Below, piece by piece: positions 9,049 through 18,522 of a DNA stretch of 64,000 nucleotides; position 1 is the stretch's first letter, and every line of letters begins with the position of its first letter. The notes below the pieces were generated by a model. The model had not been told where the DNA came from and ran no database searches. It saw only the letters and a list, made by a program, of their open reading frames with translations. Source of the DNA: Pelagirhabdus alkalitolerans (lineage in GTDB: Bacteria; Bacillota; Bacilli; Bacillales; Amphibacillaceae). Location of the stretch: assembly GCF_900096905.1 (NCBI RefSeq), contig NZ_FMYI01000002.1:310001-374000 (forward strand), read 5' to 3'. Made by a program: the position numbers and the translations under genes.

Positions 9049-10308
9049 ATGGCAAATGATCAAAAAAAGATTGATATAAAAGATATCATAATTGCTCATC
9101 AAAATATAAAAGATATCGTTAGTAAAACACCGCTACATAAAGACACGATCCTCTCAGAGAAATATCAGGCAAATGTCTATTTAAAGCGTGAAGACCTGCA
9201 AGATGTTCGCTCGTTTAAAATTAGAGGTGCATACAATTTCATGCAGAGCTTATCTAAGGAAGAATTAAAAAATGGTGTCGTATGCGCAAGTGCTGGTAAT
9301 CATGCACAAGGTGTGGCGTACTCTTGTCGTGCGCTTAAAGTCAAAGGAAAGATATTCATGCCTACCACAACACCAAAGCAAAAAGTTAACCGTGTTGCAT
9401 TTTTTGGTGGTGACTATGTAGATGTTGTATTAACAGGGGATACATTCGATGATGCATCTGATGAGTCTAAAGCGTATTGTCAAGAGCATGATATGGCATT
9501 TATCCATCCGTTTGATGATTATCGTACCGTTGTTGGACAAGGAACGATTGGCCTTGAAATATTAGAAACAATGGATGAACCAATCTCTCATATCTTTATG
9601 ACAATTGGCGGGGGCGGTTTGATTTCCGGTGTCGGATCTTATGTCAAAAGTATAAGTCCAAAGACAAAAATTATTGGTGTTGAACCAGCTGGAGCCGCTT
9701 CGATGCAAGCTTCATTTGAATCAAAACAATTAACGAAGCTTGATTACGTTGATAAATTTGTAGACGGTGCCAGTGTTAAACAAGTCGGTACATTAACATA
9801 TGAAGTTGGAAAGCAAGTAATCGATGGCTTTGCTACGATTCCTGAGGGTAAGATTTGTACAACCATGTTAAATTTATATAATGATAATGCGATTGTGGCA
9901 GAACCAGCCGGGGCTATGCCGATTTCTGCACTTGATGATTACAAAGAAGAAATTAAAGGAAAAAATGTTGTGGTCGTTGTCAGTGGTGGGAATAATGATA
10001 TTGATCGTATGCAAGATATTAAAGAGCGTTCATTAATTTATGAAGGTTATAAACACTATTTTATTGTGAGCTTCCCTCAACGTGCAGGAGCTTTAAGAGA
10101 GTTTTTAACATCTGTATTAGGAGAAAAAGACGATATTACGCGATTTGAGTATACGAAAAAGAACAATCGTGATCGTGGTCCTGTATTAGTAGGAATTGAA
10201 TTAAATGAAAAAGATGGTTATTTACCATTGATTGAGCGCATGGAGAGCCACGGGTTTTCTTATATAGAAATTAATAAAGATCAAGACCTATTCCAACTAC
10301 TGATTTAA
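9049..10308 (+). CDS. ilvA: Threonine dehydratase, biosynthetic
   Basis: PLP enzyme converting threonine to 2-oxobutyrate and ammonia, the committed step to isoleucine; 419 residues from ATG 9049. The PLP lysine is in DVRSFKIRGAYNF, the phosphate-cup glycines in TIGGGGLISG, and CASAGNHAQG is the usual cofactor loop. The last ~85 residues (from HYFIVSFPQRAGAL) form the ACT-like regulatory domain that binds isoleucine in this family. AAAGAGG 10 bases upstream of 9049 supports this start. Although near ilvE, it has its own promoter and terminators on both sides. Confidence 0.94.
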   Translation: MANDQKKIDIKDIIIAHQNIKDIVSKTPLHKDTILSEKYQANVYLKREDLQDVRSFKIRGAYNFMQSLSKEELKNGVVCASAGNHAQGVAYSCRALKVKGKIFMPTTTPKQKVNRVAFFGGDYVDVVLTGDTFDDASDESKAYCQEHDMAFIHPFDDYRTVVGQGTIGLEILETMDEPISHIFMTIGGGGLISGVGSYVKSISPKTKIIGVEPAGAASMQASFESKQLTKLDYVDKFVDGASVKQVGTLTYEVGKQVIDGFATIPEGKICTTMLNLYNDNAIVAEPAGAMPISALDDYKEEIKGKNVVVVVSGGNNDIDRMQDIKERSLIYEGYKHYFIVSFPQRAGALREFLTSVLGEKDDITRFEYTKKNNRDRGPVLVGIELNEKDGYLPLIERMESHGFSYIEINKDQDLFQLLI

Positions 10309-10366
10309 GTTTGCCTGGAGTACGTCGTATATAACCTATCTTAAATATGGTATACTATATAAGAAT

Positions 10367-10406
10367 AGAGACTGTTCAATCATATCTATGACTGAATAGT
10401 CTCTTT
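10367..10406. terminator. Terminator between ilvA and yqxD
   Basis: AGAGACTGTTCA at 10367 pairs with TGAATAGTCTCT ending at 10404 (one G-U pair) and is followed by TTTCT. It sits in the gap of two convergent genes and could serve both. Confidence 0.75.
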
Positions 10407-10423
10407 CTAATTGCATAAGATAT

Positions 10424-10879
10424 TCATCGTTCACTTAGTTCAGATTCAATGACATTTTCTAAAGTCAAAATGAACGCTTGTCGCTCGGTTTCAGTGAACC
10501 GACTAGGCCCTTTTGTTTTGCCGCCTTGTTTTCGAATTTGACTATTAAGATAGCGCGATTCAAGTAAATGATTGATTGACTCTGCTTTGTAAATAGAACC
10601 ACGAGGATGGATGACCTGGCACCCTTTAGGTAAAACAAGTGACGCCAATCCATAATCTTGGGTAATTAAAATGTCACCAGGTTGAATGAGTTGAATGATT
10701 TTATAATCAGCGGCTTCATTGTGTGAATCGACATAAATTTCCTCAACAAGCGGTGAATTGAAACGATCAGAATAATGCGCATAACTTTTAATTAATCGTA
10801 CGTGGAGCTTGAAAGTGTTGGCTATATCAATGATGTCTTGTGTAACAGGAGATGCGTCTGCATCTACATAAATTATCAT
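10424..10879 (-). CDS. yqxD: UPF0178 (YaiI/YqxD) family protein
   Basis: A 151-residue protein of the DUF188 family, recognised by the IIYVDADASPV start, DILITQDYGLASL and the C-terminal GPSRFTETERQAF. The fold is PIN-like and nuclease activity has been suggested for the family, but no cellular role is established. GAGGTG lies 8 bases before the ATG. Divergent from cvfB with only 46 bases between the two starts. Confidence 0.9.
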   Translation of the reverse strand: MIIYVDADASPVTQDIIDIANTFKLHVRLIKSYAHYSDRFNSPLVEEIYVDSHNEAADYKIIQLIQPGDILITQDYGLASLVLPKGCQVIHPRGSIYKAESINHLLESRYLNSQIRKQGGKTKGPSRFTETERQAFILTLENVIESELSER

Positions 10880-10925
10880 AAAATCACCTCGTAATTGTTA
10901 TATAACAGAAAAGGAGTGGACGTTT

Positions 10926-11795
10926 TTGAGCGAATTAAAAACAGGCGACATAGTTGAGCTGACAGTTGCTCGCGTGATTGACACGGGCTACGTGCTAACG
11001 GATGGTGAAACCGAAGTATTATTGCATCAGCATGAAGCAACTGAAGAACGAACTGAAAATGATGTGATAAAAGTTTTCTTATATCATAGTAAAAAGGAAG
11101 AATTGATTGCGACAACGATTATACCACGAATTACATTTGATTGCTTTGACTGGGCTGAAGTGAAAAATGTGAAACCACCATTAGGTGTCTTTGTTGACAT
11201 TGGAACAAGTCAAGATATCTTAGTATCTTCAGATGATCTTCCTTTACTAAATAATGTTTGGCCAATAGAAGGCGACCAACTGTATGTTGCCTTAAAGCAT
11301 GATAAAAAAGGTCGATTATTAGCAGACCCAGTAACAGAAGCTGACTTTGAAGGGAATTGGGACATAGCACCCGAATCACTATTCAATGAAGACCTCAATG
11401 GCCGTGTATTTAGAACCGGTAAAGAAGGCAGTGTCCTCATAACAGAAGAAGGGTATCGAGGTTTTATTCATCATACGGAACGAAAACGTGAACCAAGACT
11501 AGGTGAGTGGATTAATGGCCGAGTCATTAAAGTTAAAGAAGATGGATCTCTTAATATGTCTTTATTACCAAGAAAACTTGAAGCGCAAGGTGTGGATGCT
11601 GAAATGATTTTAAATTATTTACAACAAAATGATGGAACGATGCCATTTGATAGCAAATCTGATCCAGAATCGATCCGAGAAACATTCGATTTATCAAAAG
11701 CAGCATTTAAACGAGCACTTGGCAAATTGTATAAAGAACGTTTAATTGATTTCAAAGAGGGTATTACCTTCTTGGTGGAAAATGATGTTGAATGA
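10926..11795 (+). CDS. cvfB: S1-domain RNA-binding protein CvfB/YitL
   Basis: A 289-residue protein built from repeated S1-like domains: residues ~5-65, ~68-135 (VFVDIGTSQDILVS) and ~145-215 (EDLNGRVFRTGKEGSVLI), then a winged-helix C-terminal domain (LSKAAFKRALGKLYKERLIDF, given here as the recognition region). Members bind RNA; in Staphylococcus aureus CvfB influences virulence gene expression. The start is TTG at 10926 with AAGGAG 9 bases upstream; no ATG fits. Shares a short divergent promoter region with yqxD. Confidence 0.9.
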   Translation: MSELKTGDIVELTVARVIDTGYVLTDGETEVLLHQHEATEERTENDVIKVFLYHSKKEELIATTIIPRITFDCFDWAEVKNVKPPLGVFVDIGTSQDILVSSDDLPLLNNVWPIEGDQLYVALKHDKKGRLLADPVTEADFEGNWDIAPESLFNEDLNGRVFRTGKEGSVLITEEGYRGFIHHTERKREPRLGEWINGRVIKVKEDGSLNMSLLPRKLEAQGVDAEMILNYLQQNDGTMPFDSKSDPESIRETFDLSKAAFKRALGKLYKERLIDFKEGITFLVENDVE

Positions 11796-11908
11796 TTTAA
11801 ATTTGTTTAATTTTCAGCCAATTTTCGACTAAAAATAAAAAATTTTTTAACGAGTTTCTTCCTATTAATTAATCCCTTGTTTTGTATATGCTCTACAGTT
11901 AAAAAGAT

Positions 11909-11937
11909 TTGAACAGTGGAAATGTAATAGATATAAT
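11909..11937 (+). promoter_or_regulatory. Promoter of the V-ATPase operon
   Basis: TTGAAC (11909-11914), 17 bases, TATAAT (11932-11937), about 65 bases before the first gene of the operon. The rest of the 208-base gap before it shows no other structure. Confidence 0.75.
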
Positions 11938-12003
11938 GGGATTAATTGAGGCTTTGTTAGATCTTTAGATTAGGCTTGTTAGACGATAGGGGGTGCACAA
12001 GAT

Positions 12004-12330
12004 ATGAGTTCAAATACAATTGAAGAAGTTAAACAAATCGAACAACAAGCAGAAGAGCTTGAGCAAGATTACAAAGAAAAAAAGAAACAAATGGAACAAG
12101 ACACTCAAGATAAAATTGCAGACATGCAGAAAAAAGTCGAGCAAGAAATTGAGTCGTTTAAAGAAAAAGAAACGGCAACTAAAGACAAGAGGCTCCAAGA
12201 GTTAAAAGCTGAGATTGAAAATGAAAAAGAAGCTGAGATCAACCAATTAAAAGAGGCATTCTCGAATAAACGAGAAGAATTGGTCGATGCGGTGATTGAG
12301 GAGGTTATGAGGAAGTATGGCAATAGCTGA
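12004..12330 (+). CDS. ntpF: V-type ATPase peripheral stalk subunit (G/H type)
   Basis: A 108-residue, almost uninterrupted charged coiled coil (residues 5-95 rich in Glu, Lys and Gln) matching the NtpF/AtpH stator subunit, which pairs with subunit E to hold the catalytic head still. GGGGGTG lies upstream of the ATG. First gene of the operon, overlapping the next gene by 14 bases. Sequence alone is low complexity, so position and length carry much of the identification. Confidence 0.85.
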   Translation: MSSNTIEEVKQIEQQAEELEQDYKEKKKQMEQDTQDKIADMQKKVEQEIESFKEKETATKDKRLQELKAEIENEKEAEINQLKEAFSNKREELVDAVIEEVMRKYGNS

Positions 12331-14299
12331 AATGAAGAAACTGACACTCATATCTTTCCATGAAAAGAAAGACCAGCTGTTGCAATCGATTCAAGCTTTG
12401 CAACGGTTCGAGGTTGTCGATCTACCTTCATCAGATCTTGGTGAATTAGATATTTCACCGCATGAAATCGACAACTTAGAAGACTTGATTAAGAAGTATG
12501 AAACGCAAATCGATCACACACAACGAGCTTTAGCATTTTTGCAACCGCATCTTCCTAAGGAATCACTTATTAAGAAGTTGCAAGAAGCGAAACAAGAGCT
12601 ATCACTCGAAGAATTAGAGGATGAAATTCAAAAATTCTCACCACGTGATTTAGTTTCTTTCTTTCTTGATAAAGAACATGAGTTAGAAAAAATTCAAGAA
12701 GAACAAAAACGTCTTTATGATGAAGAAGCTTTTCTCTTTAACTGGAAAAAGCTCGACTTCTTTCCAGCTGATTTATTGAAAATGGAAAAAGTCACAGGGC
12801 GTGTCGGGACAGTTCCACAACATGTTCAAAATGAATACATTAATAACTTAAAAAATAATGAGATGCTTTATGTTGAAGAAATTTATCAAAATAAAGATGA
12901 ACACGGCGTTTCGTTATTCTTTGACCGAAGAGACGAAGAAATGGTTAAACAAATACTTAACGAAAGTCACTTTGATCATTTGACTGAAACATTTAAGTCT
13001 AAACCGAGTGATGAATTGAAAGCTGTTCAAGATAGAATTGCTGAATTAAAGCAACAGAAAAAAACGATCTATCAAGAATTAAATCATATGAAAGACCAAG
13101 AATGGCAACTGATGTTAACAGAAGAGTATTATGAAGCGAAATTACAACGTGAACGTAGTAAACTCTTCCTTGTAGACGAAAAGCATTTGTTTGTGATGGA
13201 AGGTTGGCTTGAAACGGAGAAAGTACCTGAAATTAAGGATGCGCTCAAGTCAATAATAGATGAAGATTCATATGCTTTAACCGTGGAAGATGTTTTAGAA
13301 GATGATTACGACAAGGTTCCTGTTGTTCTGAATAACAACGACTATGTCGCCCCTTTTGAAACAATTACATCTATGTACAATTTACCTAAGTATAATGAAA
13401 TTGATCCAACCCCCTTCCTTGCACCATTTTATCTTGTTTTCTTTGGTATGATGGCTGCGGATCTTGGTTATGGATTGCTACTATTTGTTGCAACACTCGT
13501 GTCACTTAAAATGTTCAATTTTGATCCGAAGATGCAAAAGAATATGAAGTTCTTCCACTTACTGAGTTATCCCACGATGATTTGGGGAATTCTGTATGGA
13601 ACCTTCTTCGGTGCCGAACTACCGTTTGTTTTGTTATCAACAACAGATGATGTCATAACGATCTTGATTCTGTCCGTTGTATTTGGAATTGTGCAAATTT
13701 TCTTCGGCCTCGGCTTAAAAGCGCATTTACAATTAAAATATCAAAACAAAGCTGGTGCTGTTAGTGATGGGTTCGGTTGGATTGGTATCTTTACTGGTTT
13801 AGTTATCTTATTATTAGGTAACCTAATCTTAGACAGTGAATTAATGGCCAATATCGGTGCCATTATTGCCGTTTCAAGTGCTGTTATTATCATCATTGCT
13901 TCAACAATGGGTGCAGATAATAAAGCGTTGGGCTTCGGTTTAGGCTTTTATAATTTGTATAATATCACAGGGTATATTGGTGATATCGTCAGTTACACAA
14001 GATTAATGGCACTTGGTGTATCAAGTGCAAGTATTGCATTAGCATTTAATATGATTATTGGATTTATTCCAACATGGGGCCGTTTTACGGTCGGTATTCT
14101 ATTATTTATAGCATTACATGCAATTAATATTGGGTTAACGATGTTAAGTGCTTATGTGCACGGCGCACGTTTAATCTTTGTTGAGTTTTTCGGTAAATTT
14201 TATGAAGGTGGCGGTAAAGCACTAGCACCTCTTAAGGCATCAGAAAAACACATTCAATTAAAAAACAAACAGAACATTAAAAGAGATGGAGGAATTTGA
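12317..14299 (+). CDS. ntpI: V-type ATPase subunit I (a subunit)
   Basis: Membrane stator that forms the ion half-channels against the c-ring; 660 residues. The N-terminal ~340 residues are soluble with coiled coils. The C-terminal half has about seven to eight membrane segments, beginning near PTPFLAPFYLVFFGMMAADLG. The essential arginine is in DIVSYTRLMALGVSSAS. Its start overlaps ntpF, so translation is probably coupled. The length is typical. Confidence 0.95.
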   Translation: MAIAEMKKLTLISFHEKKDQLLQSIQALQRFEVVDLPSSDLGELDISPHEIDNLEDLIKKYETQIDHTQRALAFLQPHLPKESLIKKLQEAKQELSLEELEDEIQKFSPRDLVSFFLDKEHELEKIQEEQKRLYDEEAFLFNWKKLDFFPADLLKMEKVTGRVGTVPQHVQNEYINNLKNNEMLYVEEIYQNKDEHGVSLFFDRRDEEMVKQILNESHFDHLTETFKSKPSDELKAVQDRIAELKQQKKTIYQELNHMKDQEWQLMLTEEYYEAKLQRERSKLFLVDEKHLFVMEGWLETEKVPEIKDALKSIIDEDSYALTVEDVLEDDYDKVPVVLNNNDYVAPFETITSMYNLPKYNEIDPTPFLAPFYLVFFGMMAADLGYGLLLFVATLVSLKMFNFDPKMQKNMKFFHLLSYPTMIWGILYGTFFGAELPFVLLSTTDDVITILILSVVFGIVQIFFGLGLKAHLQLKYQNKAGAVSDGFGWIGIFTGLVILLLGNLILDSELMANIGAIIAVSSAVIIIIASTMGADNKALGFGLGFYNLYNITGYIGDIVSYTRLMALGVSSASIALAFNMIIGFIPTWGRFTVGILLFIALHAINIGLTMLSAYVHGARLIFVEFFGKFYEGGGKALAPLKASEKHIQLKNKQNIKRDGGI

Positions 14300-14301
14300 T
14301 T

Positions 14302-14778
14302 ATGGAAAGCTGGTTACAATTTTTTATGGAAAACAACGGTGGGTTTATCTTCGCAGCATTAGGTATTGGTATTGCTGTGGTGTTCGCAGGTATCGGTTCT
14401 GCTAAAGGTGTTGGTATGACAGGTGAGTCAGCAGCAGCGTTAATTAAGGAGCAACCAGAAAAGTTTGGTAAATCCCTTATTCTACAATTACTACCAGGTA
14501 CACAAGGTTTATATGGTTTCGTTATTGGGTTCTTAATTTACTTAAACATGAGTCCGGAAATGGCTCTAGATGAAGGAATTTACATGTTAATGGCATCACT
14601 TCCAATCGCATTTACGGGTTTAACAGCTGGTATGGCACAAGGTCGAGTATCAACAGCAGCTGTTCAAATTTTAGCGAAGAGAGAAGAGCAAAACTCTAAA
14701 GGTATCATTTATTCTGCGATGGTTGAGACGTATGCAATCTTAGGGTTCGTTATTTCCTTCTTACTTGTTTTAGCATAA
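14302..14778 (+). CDS. ntpK: V-type ATPase c-ring subunit K, Na+ type
   Basis: Rotor-ring proteolipid with four membrane helices (two fused hairpins), 158 residues. The ion-site glutamate is E142 in SAMVETYAILGF. The other Na+ ligands known from Enterococcus hirae NtpK (L61, T64, Q65, Q110, E139) are all present here at +3: L64, T67, Q68 (LLPGTQGLYGF), Q113 and E142. This points to sodium rather than proton pumping. ATG 14302 follows GGAGG by 9 bases and is preferred to the TTG at 14296, which overlaps the ntpI stop. Confidence 0.96.
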   Translation: MESWLQFFMENNGGFIFAALGIGIAVVFAGIGSAKGVGMTGESAAALIKEQPEKFGKSLILQLLPGTQGLYGFVIGFLIYLNMSPEMALDEGIYMLMASLPIAFTGLTAGMAQGRVSTAAVQILAKREEQNSKGIIYSAMVETYAILGFVISFLLVLA

Positions 14779-14808
14779 AAATTAAAAATTAGTGAGAGGA
14801 TGGGGACT

Positions 14809-15399
14809 ATGAGAGATTTACAAGCTTTGTCCACACAGATATTGGCTAAAACCAAAGAAGAAGGACAAAGACAGTTAGATGAATATAGTAAAGTTGCTAA
14901 TGAGAAAATCGAAGAAGAACGTCAAAAGCTTGCAGAATTTAAAGAAAATAAAGAAGCAGCGATTGGACGTCAATTGAACAACGATTACGAGCGTGAGGCG
15001 CAAACGATGAGAAATCAGCGCCGAAACGCTGTCCTTTCTGAAAAACAAACGCTATTAAGTTCTGTGTTTAATGAGGCATCGAAGCGTATGGAAAACTGGG
15101 ACTCCTCTCAATTTAACAAGTTTTTAGAAGGTGTTCTTAGTCAATTGGATGATAATGAGTCATGGTCGCTTGTTCCTGGTGAAAAGTCATATGAACAATT
15201 TAAAGATGAGACAACTCAGAAAATCTTGAAGTCTTATCCTTTTGTGATTGTCTCTGATGACGTTGTTAAGCAAAAAGCGGGCTTCATCATAGAACATGGT
15301 GGAATTGACTATAACTTCTGCTTTGATTCTTTAGTTGATGAGCTTAAAAGAGAATTTTCTCCACAACTCGCAACCTTAGCATTTAAAAGCAATGAATAA
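14809..15399 (+). CDS. ntpE: V-type ATPase subunit E
   Basis: Peripheral-stalk subunit, 196 residues. A long N-terminal helix (residues ~5-80, charged and coiled-coil-like) is followed by a small globular C-terminal domain that contacts the head (KAGFIIEHGGIDYNFCFDS). I chose ATG 14809 because GAGAGG sits 9 bases upstream; ATG 14800 lies inside that ribosome-binding region. Partner of the small coiled-coil protein encoded first in the operon. Confidence 0.9.
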   Translation: MRDLQALSTQILAKTKEEGQRQLDEYSKVANEKIEEERQKLAEFKENKEAAIGRQLNNDYEREAQTMRNQRRNAVLSEKQTLLSSVFNEASKRMENWDSSQFNKFLEGVLSQLDDNESWSLVPGEKSYEQFKDETTQKILKSYPFVIVSDDVVKQKAGFIIEHGGIDYNFCFDSLVDELKREFSPQLATLAFKSNE

Positions 15400-15412
15400 G
15401 GGGGGAGAATGA

Positions 15413-16420
15413 ATGCAAGATACTCAATATAAAGGCGTCAATACGCAGCTTCGGATCTATGAAACCAAACTACTAACACGCGAAGATTTTGAAAAAATGC
15501 TCCGAGCGGAAGATTTGGCTGAAGCGCTAGACGTATTAAAGAGTACAGATTATCCTGTCGATGTCACAGAAGCAATAGAGCATAAGAACTTTGATAAATT
15601 CTTACTGAGTCATTTAAAAGATATGTATAATGAATTATATCAAGTGACACCTGATTCTGAGGTTATTCAAATCCATACACTTCGTTATTCTTATCACAAC
15701 TTGAAAGTGTTATTAAAACAGCGTTTTACAGGTATGGATTTAGAGCACCTTTTAATCCCAATTGGTAAATATCCAGTGACGACGTTACGTAACTTAGTCA
15801 ATACTGAGCAATCAGAAAAGTTGAACCCTATTATGGTTGAAGGGGTAACAGAAGCGATTGCTGATTATGAAACGTACAAACGGGTAGAGGCAGCAGATGT
15901 TTTCATGGATACGTATTATTATAAACACATGCGTACGATTACTGATCGTTTAAATGATCCAACCATTACAAAAATGGCAGATGCTATTATTGATCTTGAT
16001 AATTTATCAACAGTTGTGAGAAGTATTAATCAAAAGAAATCACGGTCATTTTTACACACCGTTTTGTCAAGTTCAGGTTCGATTTCTAAGCATGCTATTA
16101 TAGAAGCGGCTCAAGAAGGATCTATTGCTGTCTTAAATCAATTGTACATGGAAAAACCATACGCTAAGAAATTAGAGGATATTATGGTTAGTTCAAAAAA
16201 TGACATTGATCCAATGGTTCTGGATAAAGTGATTGATGAAATCGTTCATGATTTGATGGACGAAGCGAAACTTCAAGCATTTGGTCCAATGCCAGTTATG
16301 GCTTACATGTTTGCATTGGAAAAAGAAATTACAAATATTCGATTGATTTTAGTAGGTAAAGATAACAAAATTGATAATGCCATTATTAGAGAAAGGATGC
16401 GTCCAATTTATGAGTCATAA
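15413..16420 (+). CDS. ntpC: V-type ATPase subunit C (d type)
   Basis: Central-stalk socket protein linking the rotor shaft to the c-ring; 335 residues, mostly helical. Recognised by family length, the YETKLLTREDFEKMLRA region, the ALEKEITNIRLILVGK C-terminal segment and its fixed operon position between E and F. GGGGGAG lies 6 bases before the ATG. Its end overlaps the start of the next gene by 11 bases. Confidence 0.92.
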   Translation: MQDTQYKGVNTQLRIYETKLLTREDFEKMLRAEDLAEALDVLKSTDYPVDVTEAIEHKNFDKFLLSHLKDMYNELYQVTPDSEVIQIHTLRYSYHNLKVLLKQRFTGMDLEHLLIPIGKYPVTTLRNLVNTEQSEKLNPIMVEGVTEAIADYETYKRVEAADVFMDTYYYKHMRTITDRLNDPTITKMADAIIDLDNLSTVVRSINQKKSRSFLHTVLSSSGSISKHAIIEAAQEGSIAVLNQLYMEKPYAKKLEDIMVSSKNDIDPMVLDKVIDEIVHDLMDEAKLQAFGPMPVMAYMFALEKEITNIRLILVGKDNKIDNAIIRERMRPIYES

Positions 16421-16721
16421 AATTGCAGTTGTCGGTGACAAAGATTCGGTGCTTCCTTTTAAGATACTTGGATTCGATGTCTTTGCTTCATCAACACCAG
16501 AAAATGCGCGAGAAACCATTGATTCATTAGCAAATGACCGCTATGGTGTCATTTATTTAACTGAAGCAATGGCTAAAGAAATACCAGATACAATTAAACG
16601 TTATGATGCAGAAGTTCATCCAGCTATTATCCTTATACCAAACCATAAGGGCTCCCTTAATATTGGTATGGATCGTGTACAGGATAATGTCGAAAAAGCG
16701 GTTGGACAAAACATCTTATAA
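16410..16721 (+). CDS. ntpG: V-type ATPase subunit F
   Basis: Small central-rotor subunit (103 residues) with the flavodoxin-like fold start IAVVGDKDSVLPFKILGFDV and a C-terminal GMDRVQDNVEKAVGQNIL helix. The ATG at 16410 gives the family length; the longer in-frame start at 16371 lies inside ntpC and is rejected. Translation is likely coupled to ntpC. In E. hirae this subunit is called NtpG. Confidence 0.9.
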   Translation: MSHKIAVVGDKDSVLPFKILGFDVFASSTPENARETIDSLANDRYGVIYLTEAMAKEIPDTIKRYDAEVHPAIILIPNHKGSLNIGMDRVQDNVEKAVGQNIL

Positions 16722-16737
16722 TTAGGAGGGGACTTAT

Positions 16738-18522
16738 TTGAAAAAAGGAAAGATAATCAAAGTTTCCGGTCCATTAGTTATGGCAGAGTCAATGGAACAT
16801 GCAAATATCCAAGACCTTTGCTATGTCGGGGACATGAGATTAGTTGGCGAAATCATTGAAATGCGTAAAGATGTCGCTTCTATCCAGGTTTACGAGGAAA
16901 CTTCAGGAATCGGTACAGGTGAACCTGTTGAAACAACTGGAGAAGCTTTATCCGTCGAATTAGGACCTGGTATCGTCTCACAAATGTTTGATGGTATTCA
17001 ACGTCCACTCGATACATTTAAAAACAAAACAGATAGTAACTTTTTAGTTAGAGGGGTGAATATTTCACCATTAGATCGTGAACAAATTTGGCAATTTGAA
17101 GCAACAAAATCTGTTGGCGATCACGTTGTACCCGGTGATATTGTCGGTACCGTACAAGAATCAAAAGTTATTGAACACCGTATTATGGTACCAAAAGGAA
17201 TAGAAGGTACGATTACTAAAATTGCAAGTGGCGAGTATACACTAGAAGATGTTGTTTATGCTGTTGAAACTGAAGACGGCGTGAAAGAACAAAAGATGAT
17301 TCAAAGATGGCCTGTTCGACAAGGACGTCCTTTCAAACAAAAATTAAACCCTAACGTTCCGATGTTAACAGGACAACGTGTTATTGATACGTTCTTCCCT
17401 ATTACAAAAGGTGGGGTAGCAGCTGTTCCCGGACCGTTCGGTGCCGGTAAAACAGTTGTTCAACACCAGATTGCAAAATTCAGTGATGTTGATTTAGTTG
17501 TTTATGTTGGTTGTGGTGAGCGCGGAAATGAAATGACAGACGTATTAAACGAATTTCCAGAACTCGTTGACCCAAACACAGGCGAATCATTAATGGAACG
17601 TACAATCTTAATCGCGAATACATCTAATATGCCAGTTGCGGCTCGTGAAGCATCAATTTATACAGGTATAACGATTGCTGAGTATTTCCGTGATATGGGA
17701 TACAATGTTGCGATTATGGCAGATTCAACGTCTCGTTGGGCAGAAGCACTTCGTGAGATGTCGGGTCGACTTGAAGAAATGCCGGGCGATGAAGGTTACC
17801 CCGCATACTTAGGTAGTCGTATTGCAGAATATTATGAGCGTGCCGGTCGTATTAAAACAATTGGTTCAGAAGAACGTCAAGGAAGTATCACAGCAATTGG
17901 TGCGGTATCACCTCCAGGCGGGGATACATCTGAGCCTGTTACGCAAAATACATTACGTGTTGTTAAAGTGTTCTGGGCACTTGATTCGTCTCTTGCTCAA
18001 AAACGACACTTCCCATCATTAAACTGGTTAACATCTTATTCACTATACTTAGATGATGTCGGTAAGTATATGAACGATACGATGGAAGTTGATTGGTCTA
18101 ATATGGTTCAACACTCAATGAACATTTTACAAAAAGAGTCTGAACTACAAGAGATTGTTCAACTTGTTGGCCTTGAATCATTATCTGAAAAAGATCGTAT
18201 GACAATGGTCATTGCTCAATTACTCCGTGAAGATTACTTGCAACAAAACGCATTTGATGATGTCGACACGTTCACATCACGTAGAAAACAATTCCTTATG
18301 TTAGATTTAATTTTGACATTTGAAACGGAAGCTAGAGAAGCAATGCGTTTAGGTGCATATTATAATGAAATTCTTGATGGTACAGAAGAACTCAGAGATA
18401 AGATTGCACGTACGAAAGCAATTTCTGAAGATAACGTTGAACAAATTAACGACATTAAGCAAGAAGTGAAAGATAAAATGCACCAAATCGTTGCTGAAGG
18501 AGGTATGACGCAAAATGCTTAA
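16738..18522 (+). CDS. ntpA: V-type ATPase catalytic subunit A
   Basis: ATP-hydrolysing subunit, 594 residues. The Walker A P-loop is GPFGAGKTVV, the catalytic glutamate lies in VYVGCGERGNEM, and MADSTSRWAEALREMSGRLEEMPG (quoted in part: MADSTSRWAEA) is the nucleotide-site block. The non-homologous insert typical of A-type subunits spans roughly residues 110-190. The start is TTG at 16738 with AGGAGG 8 bases upstream. Overlaps ntpB by 8 bases. Confidence 0.97.
   Translation: MKKGKIIKVSGPLVMAESMEHANIQDLCYVGDMRLVGEIIEMRKDVASIQVYEETSGIGTGEPVETTGEALSVELGPGIVSQMFDGIQRPLDTFKNKTDSNFLVRGVNISPLDREQIWQFEATKSVGDHVVPGDIVGTVQESKVIEHRIMVPKGIEGTITKIASGEYTLEDVVYAVETEDGVKEQKMIQRWPVRQGRPFKQKLNPNVPMLTGQRVIDTFFPITKGGVAAVPGPFGAGKTVVQHQIAKFSDVDLVVYVGCGERGNEMTDVLNEFPELVDPNTGESLMERTILIANTSNMPVAAREASIYTGITIAEYFRDMGYNVAIMADSTSRWAEALREMSGRLEEMPGDEGYPAYLGSRIAEYYERAGRIKTIGSEERQGSITAIGAVSPPGGDTSEPVTQNTLRVVKVFWALDSSLAQKRHFPSLNWLTSYSLYLDDVGKYMNDTMEVDWSNMVQHSMNILQKESELQEIVQLVGLESLSEKDRMTMVIAQLLREDYLQQNAFDDVDTFTSRRKQFLMLDLILTFETEAREAMRLGAYYNEILDGTEELRDKIARTKAISEDNVEQINDIKQEVKDKMHQIVAEGGMTQNA

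Noticed and set aside
10876..11115. Minus-strand frame overlapping the cvfB start
   Set aside because: Lies inside a well-supported gene on the other strand, with no ribosome site or family resemblance.
12010..12347. Minus-strand and frame-shifted frames across ntpF
   Set aside because: Shadows of a low-complexity Glu/Lys-rich coiled coil, giving Phe/Leu-rich nonsense on the other strand.
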